DNA of 5,062 nucleotides from Pirellulales bacterium (GTDB lineage: Bacteria > Planctomycetota > Planctomycetia > Pirellulales > JALHPA01), in contig JALHPA010000296.1 in assembly GCA_022842745.1 (NCBI GenBank), positions 1 to 5,062 on the forward strand, read 5' to 3'. Shown one piece after another: positions 1-5,062 of this stretch. The notes below the pieces were generated by a model that saw nothing but the letters and a program-made list of their open reading frames with translations, had not been told where the DNA came from and ran no database searches. Made by a program: the position numbers and the translations under genes. Positions within the stretch are counted from its first letter, which is position 1, and each line of letters begins with the position of its first letter.

Positions 1-951
1 CGGCCCCCGCTCTCCTCGCAGCAGCGTTTCGCTCAAACAGTCTTTTTCGTCGTCGAACGCGCCGGTATAGCACGCGAGAAAAAGCGCGATCGGCGAGCCG
101 GCGCCCGGCTTCAGTCGAGCCGCCTGGTCACTGGTGAGAATCGAGTGCCAGCTCTTGGGCGTCCGCACCCAATCCAGCTCCCGCCGCTGCCCGTGGCCAA
201 TGTAGACCCAGAACAGGCAGCCTCCTCCCAGCCGTTCCGTCGCCGTTTCGCTGAATCGCCGCGGATCGGGGAAGTAGGGGCTTTGCCAACTGCCATAGGT
301 CATTTGCCCGTGATAGATCGTCGGAAACCCGTCGCAGATTAGGTGCTTGGCGCTATTCTCGAGCGCCAAATCGACCAGCGGGCCAAACCCCCCCACTCCC
401 GCCACCAATTCGATCCGCGTCCGCCATGCCCCCCCCGTGCGGTCCGCTTCATAGGCCAAAATCTTGGCCACGATCCGACCCAAGGACTCCGGCGACTCCG
501 CCGACAGCCGCCCGATCGCCACATCGGGAACGTCGTCATCGTTCAGATCGGCGTACCAATTGTCCGTCGCGATCTCCGGTTCCGAACCCCAGCGGACGTT
601 GACTCGGGCCTTCTCCAAATGCGCCGGCACGCACCGCTCGCGCACCTGCGGATCGCGGCTCATCCGGGGATCCGAGTCCCCCACCAGCACCACGAACCGC
701 AGCGCTCCCCCCTTGGCGGTTTCGCGGATGCGCGCGCGAACCTGCTCGGCCGTACCGAGATTGGAGAGCCACTGGATCCGCCGCCCTTGCCCGATACGAT
801 GCTTGAACCAAGGCGCAAGCGCCTGCCGAAATCCATCCGGACAAACGACCGCCACGTCGGCCGGTTCGGCTCCCCGTGCCGCCCCTCCCCAGCACCACAG
901 ACTGAGAAGCGCGGCCGCCAGTAGCCCGTTCCACTCCCGACCGTACCGCAT
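1..951 (-). CDS. Exported gingipain-like cysteine peptidase (family C25), 3' end missing
   Basis: The 317 visible residues read without a stop to the window edge, so the C-terminus is missing. ATG at 951 is the first start after an in-frame stop (993-991). Residues 1-28 look like a Sec signal peptide: Arg2 and Arg5, a hydrophobic core at about 10-21, and likely cleavage near A25-R-G-A28. From about residue 32 the protein resembles the caspase-like fold of gingipain catalytic domains: a strand ending FVVLVGD (86-92), then TDNWYADLNDDD (129-140) and PDVAIGRLSAES (142-153). The predicted catalytic His253 sits in YIGHG and the predicted nucleophile Cys294 in LACYTGAF, followed by a conserved-looking DCLSETLL (304-311). 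C25 enzymes are secreted endopeptidases that cleave after specific residues. There is no propeptide between the signal and the catalytic domain. Substrate specificity and any C-terminal sorting domain cannot be judged. No strong Shine-Dalgarno precedes the ATG. It is divergent from the secretin gene at 1327. The family call is firm; activity is inferred. Confidence 0.87.
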   Translation of the reverse strand, partial: MRYGREWNGLLAAALLSLWCWGGAARGAEPADVAVVCPDGFRQALAPWFKHRIGQGRRIQWLSNLGTAEQVRARIRETAKGGALRFVVLVGDSDPRMSRDPQVRERCVPAHLEKARVNVRWGSEPEIATDNWYADLNDDDVPDVAIGRLSAESPESLGRIVAKILAYEADRTGGAWRTRIELVAGVGGFGPLVDLALENSAKHLICDGFPTIYHGQMTYGSWQSPYFPDPRRFSETATERLGGGCLFWVYIGHGQRRELDWVRTPKSWHSILTSDQAARLKPGAGSPIALFLACYTGAFDDEKDCLSETLLRGERGP

Positions 952-987
952 GCGTGGTTCTCGCAGAGAAGTTGACCTGTTTTTCCC

Positions 988-1017
988 AGTCTACCGTTCG
1001 ATTTTCCCCGGCGGCAA
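988..1017 (-). promoter_or_regulatory. Weak candidate sigma70-type promoter for the C25 peptidase gene
   Basis: Reading the minus strand, TTGCCG (1017-1012) is followed by an 18-base spacer and TAGACT (993-988). Each hexamer matches 4 of 6 bases of the TTGACA/TATAAT consensus. Transcription would start around 981, leaving a leader of about 30 bases before the ATG at 951. The placement is sensible, but matches this weak arise by chance and planctomycete promoters are often poor fits to the consensus. Confidence 0.2.
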
Positions 1018-1051
1018 GGTCGGTTTCGATCGCGATTCCCCCCCCTCCACG

Positions 1052-1066
1052 CGACCGATCCGGTCG
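1052..1066. repeat. Small perfect inverted repeat, possible operator
   Basis: CGACCG-ATC-CGGTCG has six-base arms around a three-base centre. It lies about 100 bases upstream of the peptidase start and about 260 bases upstream of the secretin start. Dyads like this can bind dimeric regulators, but a repeat this short is expected by chance in GC-rich DNA. Confidence 0.25.
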
Positions 1067-1313
1067 GCAATTGAGGCACTATGCGTCTGAAATCATCGGA
1101 GAACTGAACCAGCCTGGCCACCCTTCGATTCAAAAAAACCACAATCAACCTGCCTATTCTCGTGATTTAGCCTGGTGCTGGCATCTCACACTCCCGCGCT
1201 TCTAACCCTTTCCCTGGAGATTTGGGCAGAATCTACCGATTATTCCCGTTGCGTAGACTTTGCGCTCCGTTTTCCAGGTGGATCCGGCCTCAGAATCGGA
1301 CTTCCGCGCTTGC

Positions 1314-1320
1314 GAAAGGG
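1314..1320 (+). promoter_or_regulatory. Ribosome-binding site of the secretin gene
   Basis: GAAAGGG ends six bases before the ATG at 1327. It is an imperfect but well-placed Shine-Dalgarno. The reading frame is open back to a TAG at 1168-1170, so the frame alone does not fix the start. This site and the signal peptide that begins right at the ATG together favour 1327. Confidence 0.5.
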
Positions 1321-1326
1321 ACTCCT

Positions 1327-4300
1327 ATGAGTCGTGTGCTCTCGAACGGTAAAGCAAAATTCGCGGTGTTCCTCGGCCTTCTGGCCCTCCTGGTGTGGGC
1401 GGGGACTGCCCTTAGTCAGCCGGCCGCGCCAAGCGAGCAGGCGGTCGAAGCCTTGCCGGCCGATGCGACCAAAGCCGCAGGCACGCCGCTCCCCACCGAG
1501 CTGCGTGCGTACGCCTCGCCGGAGGCCGACATCGAGGCCGCCGCTCGCAAGCTCCAGGCCCAGTACGCCGGGGACGCGAATGTCCGCATCGCCGCCGATC
1601 CCCGCACCGGCCAGCTCCTGATCGTCGGGCCGCCCGAGGTCCACGCTCAGCTCACGCAATTACTGAAGCCCATTCAGCTGCAAAAGCCCGACGCTCAGCC
1701 GGCGGCCGCCGCCAACGCCCCCCCGGAGCAGCCGGCCCACAAGGAACTGGCCCTCAAAACCGCTACCGCCGCCGAATTTGAGACCGCTCTCGCCAATCTC
1801 GTCGGCCGGCAGTTGCCGGTCACGATCGACCGGGATGGAGAGCTCGCCAGCTACACCTTGCTTAGCAAAAGCGGCAGCCGCATGGTTCTGGCCGTCGATC
1901 GCAAAGTCGGCCAGGTCGCCTTGGACGGACCGGCTTCGTTGGTCGACGCCTGGGCCCGCGTCGTGACCGCTCTGGACACCAAAAACACCGACCCGGTCAA
2001 CAATTCTCGCGTCGTACCGATTCGCAATGCCAGCACGGTGGCGAGCGGGGCGATTCAAAAAGCGATGTCGATCATCGGCCAGGAAGCGCCCCAGCCCCCC
2101 CCGGCTGGAAAAACCGACCGTCTGGTGAGCATGCTCTTTCAGCCCCGCGACGGCAAACTCGACCCCGCCAAGGGCGCCGACGGCAAAGCCGCGGATGGAA
2201 AAGCCGCCGACGGCAAGGCTGGCGCGGAAGCAGGCCAGCCCCCCGCCACGGCGGCGCCGGGAGACGAACCGGTCGGCCTGATCGGACCGGTGCAGATCGA
2301 GTTTTTGGAAGGACTGGACACCATCATCATCCGCGGCCATCCGCGCGACGTGGAGCAGGTCCAGCAGATCATCCGGCAGATCGAGGAGCAGAGTCTGGTC
2401 ACGGTTCCCGTCATCGAACAGTATTTTTTGAAGTACGTTGACGACGAATCCATGGCCACCCTGGTCCGCAGCCTGTACGACCAGGTTCTCTCCGCCCGGC
2501 AGGGCCGCGTCTCGATCACCGCCCTCAACAAGCCCAACAGTCTGTTGCTCATCGGCCGGGAGGAGAGCGTCAAGTCGGTGATGGAACTGATCCAGCGGCT
2601 CGACCAGCCGGTCAATCCCGAGACGCAGTTTCAGATCTTTGAACTCAAGCACACCTCCGCGACCGAGGCCCTGAACACGGTCCAACAATTCCTCTCGGGC
2701 AGCACGGCGACCACTCCGGGTGGGGCCGCACTTACTACCACCGCCCCGGGACTCGGAACGCGGGCACTCGTGACCGCCGACTATCGCACCAACTCCCTCA
2801 TCGTCCGGGCCAGCCCTCGCGACCTGGAGGAAGTTTCCCTGCTCATCAAGCGAATCGACGTGACCACGAGCGCCGCCGTCAATGAACTACGCGTCTTCCC
2901 GCTGAAGAACTCCCTGGCGGAAGACCTGGCGCCGGTCCTGCAGAACGCCATCAACGGCCAACAAACCCAGGGTCGGCAACAGGGACAACAGGGTCAGCAA
3001 GGACAGCAATTCCAACAGCCGTTTACTGGCCTTCCCGGCGGCGGCAACCAGCAATTCCAACAGGGGGGCCAGCAAGGGCAACAGGGCCGGCAACAAGGCC
3101 AACAGCCCCGCTCTGCCATGCTGCAATTCTTCACGCTTGACGCCCAAGGCAAACGCATTTTGCGCAGCGGCATCTTGACCGATGTGCGCGTCACCGCCGA
3201 TGCCCGCGGCAACTCGCTGCTGGTTTCGGCCCCGGCCGAAAGCATGGAATTGATCGAGGCATTGATCCGCGAGCTGGATCGCGGCACCACGGCCCAAGCC
3301 CAGATCAAGGTCTTTACGATCGTCAACAGCGACGCCCAGGGCCTGGTCACGATGTTGCAATCGCTGTTCGGCCTTCCGCAGACCGGCCAGCAGGGCCAAG
3401 GGGCGTTCCTGCAGAACCTCGCCAATCAGATCGGCGGAGATATCTCCGGCGATAGCCCGCTGGTTTCGCTCCGCTTTTCGGTCGATGCGCGGACCAACAG
3501 CATCGTCGCCTCCGGTTCGGCTGGCGACCTGGCCGTCGTCGAAGCGATCCTGCTGCGGCTCGATGAAAGCGATGTCCGCCAGCGCAAGAGCATCGTCTAC
3601 CGCCTGAAGAACGCTCCGGCGGGGGACGTGGCCACCAGCATCAACCAGTTTTTGACCAGCGAGCGGCAGGTCCAACAGATCAATCCCAACCTGCTCAGCC
3701 CGTTTGAACAGATCGACCGCGAGGTCGTCGTGGTGCCCGAACCGGTCAGCAACAGCCTGATCGTCAGCGCAACACCCCGCTTCTTCGACGAAGTGCGCAC
3801 CATCGTGGAACAGCTCGATGCCCGGCCCCCTATGGTCATGATCCAGGTTCTGATCGCCGAGATCACGCTCACCAATACCGACGAATTCGGCGTGGAATTG
3901 GGCCTGCAAGACTCGATCCTGTTTGACCGCAGTCTGTTGGGCAACCTGGTTCAAAACACCACCACTACCACGTTCGGCAATCCGCCGACCACGGTACAGC
4001 AACAGACGATCGTCGCGGCGTCGAACACTCCGGGCTTTAATTTCAACAATCAACCTCTTGGCAACAGCGGAAGTTCGACGGCCCTCAATCGTTCCAACGT
4101 GGTCGGCTCGCAAGGAATCTCCAACTTCGCAGTCGGCCGGATCAATAACGAATTGGGCTTCGGCGGCCTGGTCCTCTCGGCCAGCAGCGAAAGCGTCAGC
4201 TTCCTGCTCCGCGCCTTGAGCGAAAGTCGCCGCCTGGACGTTCTGGCTCGGCCCCAGGTGATGACGCTCGACAACCAGCTTGCGCAGATTCAAGTCGGCC

Positions 4301-5062
4301 AGCGCGTTCCGCAAATCACCGCCACCACTATCACCAACGGCGTTACCCAGAACTCCATCGACTTCAACAACGTCGGTCTGATCTTGCGGGTTCAACCCCG
4401 CATCAGCCCGGACGGACTGGTCGTGATGCAGGTCGCGGCCGAGCGCTCCGACGTCGGTCCCGAAGCGGAAGGAATTCCGATCTCGATCAACCTCAATGGC
4501 GATGTCATTCGGTCCCCCCGGATCAACATCACCACGGCCGATACCGTCGTCAGCGCCATTAATGGCCAGACGATCGTGCTGGGTGGTTTGATCACCAAGA
4601 ATCGCAGCGAAACCCACCGCCGCGTCCCGTTCTTCGCCGACATTCCCATCCTCGGCCATCTGTTCCGCTACGACAATGTCCAGAATCGCCGTACCGAACT
4701 GCTCATCATCCTCACCCCCCGTATCGTTCGCGACCAGAATGATGCCGACATCATCAAGCAGGTCGAAGCCTCGCGTATGAGCTGGTGCCTGGCCGACGTA
4801 ATCAAAATGGGCGGCGACCTGGGGCTTCGCGGGCGCGACGGCGAGTGGACCGACGCCGAAACCTCCGTGATCTATCCGCACGCCGATCCGGCCGCCGTGG
4901 ATTCGATGCTCAACGGCGAACAGATTCCCACGCCCCCCCCGACGATCGAACGGGACGTGACGACTCCCCCGCCGGGCGGCCCGTCCGGAGTCGAACTGCG
5001 CGTCGCTCCCCCTCCCGGGACCAGCGCCCCGGTTGTTCGGCCCCCGCTCGCTAATCCTCCCA
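1327..5062 (+). CDS. Very large outer-membrane secretin (GspD/PilQ superfamily), 3' end missing
   Basis: The 1245 visible codons are open to the window edge. Secretins form multimeric outer-membrane channels for type II/III secretion or type IV pili. Residues 1-30 are a Sec signal peptide: K9 and K11, hydrophobic core 12-25, likely cleavage after A28-L-S30. Eight N1/NolW-like repeats follow at about 58-118, 138-217, 222-355, 360-428, 435-511, 519-651, 659-746 and 755-831, most ending in NSL-I-V plus an amphipathic helix finishing in LD. The pore domain runs about 835-1136. It contains MIQVLIAEITL (838-848), LARPQVMTLDN (972-982), the gate-like VGQRVP (990-995) and the full secretin signature at 1080-1113 (GQTIVLGGL, 11 residues, then VPFFADIPILGHLF). 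Variable inserts are ADGKA repeats (284-298), a Gln-rich loop (545-593) and a Thr/Asn/Ser-rich stretch (877-938). After the pore come a segment with the protein's only visible Cys (C1154) and a Pro-rich tail. GspD is usually about 650-750 residues. Whether it serves a T2SS or pilus is not determined here. Confidence 0.95.
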   Translation, partial: MSRVLSNGKAKFAVFLGLLALLVWAGTALSQPAAPSEQAVEALPADATKAAGTPLPTELRAYASPEADIEAAARKLQAQYAGDANVRIAADPRTGQLLIVGPPEVHAQLTQLLKPIQLQKPDAQPAAAANAPPEQPAHKELALKTATAAEFETALANLVGRQLPVTIDRDGELASYTLLSKSGSRMVLAVDRKVGQVALDGPASLVDAWARVVTALDTKNTDPVNNSRVVPIRNASTVASGAIQKAMSIIGQEAPQPPPAGKTDRLVSMLFQPRDGKLDPAKGADGKAADGKAADGKAGAEAGQPPATAAPGDEPVGLIGPVQIEFLEGLDTIIIRGHPRDVEQVQQIIRQIEEQSLVTVPVIEQYFLKYVDDESMATLVRSLYDQVLSARQGRVSITALNKPNSLLLIGREESVKSVMELIQRLDQPVNPETQFQIFELKHTSATEALNTVQQFLSGSTATTPGGAALTTTAPGLGTRALVTADYRTNSLIVRASPRDLEEVSLLIKRIDVTTSAAVNELRVFPLKNSLAEDLAPVLQNAINGQQTQGRQQGQQGQQGQQFQQPFTGLPGGGNQQFQQGGQQGQQGRQQGQQPRSAMLQFFTLDAQGKRILRSGILTDVRVTADARGNSLLVSAPAESMELIEALIRELDRGTTAQAQIKVFTIVNSDAQGLVTMLQSLFGLPQTGQQGQGAFLQNLANQIGGDISGDSPLVSLRFSVDARTNSIVASGSAGDLAVVEAILLRLDESDVRQRKSIVYRLKNAPAGDVATSINQFLTSERQVQQINPNLLSPFEQIDREVVVVPEPVSNSLIVSATPRFFDEVRTIVEQLDARPPMVMIQVLIAEITLTNTDEFGVELGLQDSILFDRSLLGNLVQNTTTTTFGNPPTTVQQQTIVAASNTPGFNFNNQPLGNSGSSTALNRSNVVGSQGISNFAVGRINNELGFGGLVLSASSESVSFLLRALSESRRLDVLARPQVMTLDNQLAQIQVGQRVPQITATTITNGVTQNSIDFNNVGLILRVQPRISPDGLVVMQVAAERSDVGPEAEGIPISINLNGDVIRSPRINITTADTVVSAINGQTIVLGGLITKNRSETHRRVPFFADIPILGHLFRYDNVQNRRTELLIILTPRIVRDQNDADIIKQVEASRMSWCLADVIKMGGDLGLRGRDGEWTDAETSVIYPHADPAAVDSMLNGEQIPTPPPTIERDVTTPPPGGPSGVELRVAPPPGTSAPVVRPPLANPP
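2176..2220 (+). repeat. Three tandem 15-base repeats encoding ADGKA x3
   Basis: Three imperfect in-frame copies lie at 2176-2190, 2191-2205 and 2206-2220, each encoding Ala-Asp-Gly-Lys-Ala (residues 284-298). Copies differ only at synonymous positions. They sit in the low-complexity insertion (about 253-315) that splits the third NolW-like repeat, so copy-number change would alter a linker and keep the reading frame. Confidence 0.85.
2959..3105 (+). repeat. Gln/Gly-rich low-complexity insert within the sixth secretin repeat
   Basis: Residues 545-593 contain 25 Gln in 49 residues, mostly as GQQ, RQQ and FQQ units coded by CAA and CAG. The insert falls between the first half (NELRVFPLKN, from 519) and second half (NSLLVSA, from 629) of one NolW-like unit, where N-domains commonly carry a disordered loop. 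It has no charged residues except Arg. Confidence 0.85.
3004..3063 (+). repeat. 15-base perfect direct repeat within the Gln-rich tract
   Basis: CAGCAATTCCAACAG occurs at 3004-3018 and again at 3049-3063, offset by 45 bases (15 codons), both encoding QQFQQ. The identical codons suggest recent duplication or conversion rather than only amino-acid bias. Recombination between the copies would remove 15 residues in frame. Confidence 0.8.
3829..4734 (+). other. Secretin pore-forming domain with family signature
   Basis: Residues 835-1136 of the secretin. Order of landmarks: MIQVLIAEITL; a Thr/Asn/Ser-rich variable stretch (877-938); SFLLRALSES then LARPQVMTLDN; VGQRVP at the expected gate-strand position; VGLILRVQPRISPDG; INITTADT; and the signature at nucleotides 4564-4665. 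The domain closes with RTELLIILTPRIVRD. The signature agrees with the PROSITE-type secretin pattern, as I recall it, including the 11-residue spacing between GGL and VP. Confidence 0.93.
4735..5062 (+). other. C-terminal extension of the secretin, Pro-rich and cut by the window
   Basis: Residues 1137-1245 follow the pore domain. The first part (about 1145-1185) includes EASRMSWCLADV and GGDLGLRG and looks like a small folded or conserved segment. It contains the only Cys I find in the protein (1154). From about residue 1199 the sequence becomes Pro-rich (PTPPP, TTPPPGG, APPPG) and is probably disordered. It does not look like the pilotin-binding S-domain of classical GspD. Its end is outside the window. 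Confidence 0.6.

Larger units (their letters stand above)
952..1326. other. Divergent intergenic region between the peptidase and secretin genes
   Basis: This 375-base gap must hold the promoters and 5' leaders of both divergent genes. Visible contents are the weak minus-strand promoter candidate, a C8 run at 1038-1045, a six-base inverted repeat at 1052-1066, an A7 run at 1132-1138 inside a relatively AT-rich stretch (about 1127-1170), and the secretin ribosome-binding site. No convincing plus-strand -35/-10 pair was found. A TAGACT at 1254-1259 could serve as a -10 but has no matching -35. I see no tRNA, riboswitch-like structure or terminator hairpin. Open stretches here (for example 954-1205 plus) have no ribosome-binding site or recognisable product. 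Confidence 0.6.
1498..3819 (+). repeat. Array of about eight NolW/N1-type domains in the secretin
   Basis: This is a degenerate protein-level repeat (residues 58-831). Each unit has a strand and helix, a variable loop, then a strand motif and second helix. The strand motifs start at residues 95 (GQLLIVG), 195 (GQVALDG), 331 (DTIIIRG), 404 (NSLLLIG), 489 (NSLIVRA), 629 (NSLLVSA), 724 (NSIVASG) and 809 (NSLIVSA). The helix after each ends in LD, ID, IE or similar. In known secretins such domains stack as rings in the periplasm. The last five units are clear. The first two are more divergent, and the third is split by a long insertion. Confidence 0.8.

Noticed and set aside
1029..1036. Palindrome ATCGCGAT
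   Set aside because: It is a single 8-base palindrome with no partner or spacing to suggest an operator; common by chance.
343..1090. Overlapping plus-strand open frames (343-924 and 464-1090) across the peptidase gene
   Set aside because: The translations are Arg/Pro/Ser-rich with no recognisable motifs, and they lie antisense to a frame with clear C25 catalytic motifs.
1132..1138. A7 run (T7 on the minus strand) as a possible terminator
   Set aside because: No GC-rich hairpin precedes it on either strand, and no gene ends nearby.
536..1148. Minus-strand open frames at 536-934 and 660-1148
   Set aside because: They are in other frames than the peptidase frame, which carries the signal peptide and all the family motifs.
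954..1205. Small plus-strand frame (83 codons) in the intergenic region
   Set aside because: It has no Shine-Dalgarno and no recognisable product, and it spans the likely promoter region.
1222..1259. Possible secretin promoter using TTGGGC (1222-1227) and TAGACT (1254-1259)
   Set aside because: The 26-base spacer is too long for a sigma70 promoter and no better -35 lies at 16-18 bases.
1660..2688. A 342-codon open frame on the minus strand opposite the secretin N-terminal part
   Set aside because: It shows the same in-register shadow effect, ending at the sense TTA codon at 1660. The product looks like a reverse-complement shadow of the repeats.
2887..4881. A 664-codon open frame on the minus strand opposite the secretin
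   Set aside because: Its codons are in exact register with the secretin codons, so it stops only where the sense gene uses TTA, CTA or TCA, which are rare in this GC-rich gene (it ends at the CTA at 2887). The translation has no recognisable domain, while the plus strand encodes a clear secretin.

Overview
The window is GC-rich DNA from a diderm bacterium. The style of both genes, especially a secretin with a very long N-terminal part and a conserved-looking SRMSWCLADV stretch after the pore domain, suggests a planctomycete (Planctomycetota, perhaps the Pirellulales group). That assignment is an inference from family knowledge, since no rRNA or other phylogenetic marker is present.

There are two real genes, divergently transcribed, and both run off the window. 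On the left (951 down to 1, minus strand) are the first 317 residues of an exported cysteine peptidase of the gingipain family (peptidase C25). It has a signal peptide, the conserved D-N-W-Y ... P-D-V-A-I-G-R-L block, the catalytic His in a Y-I-G-H-G motif and the catalytic Cys in an A-C-Y-T-G-A-F motif. On the right (1327 to the end, plus strand) are the first 1245 residues of a very large outer-membrane secretin of the GspD/PilQ superfamily. It has a signal peptide, about eight N1/NolW-type repeats, a complete secretin pore domain with the family signature, and a Pro-rich C-terminal tail whose end lies outside the window.

Between them is a 375-base divergent intergenic region (952-1326). 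It holds a weak candidate promoter for the peptidase, a small inverted repeat and a ribosome-binding site for the secretin, but no visible RNA gene or small gene. No terminator is visible, because neither gene ends here.

Functionally, both products are predicted to enter the periplasm through Sec. The secretin would form a multimeric channel in the outer membrane. The peptidase could be a secreted or cell-surface enzyme. Whether the secretin carries the peptidase is only a hypothesis from adjacency; no ATPase, inner-membrane platform or pseudopilin gene is present to define the secretion system. The most notable points are the eight-repeat secretin, its Gln-rich loop inside one repeat, and a gingipain-like enzyme with no propeptide and with Ala where Arg-gingipain appears to have its specificity Asp.
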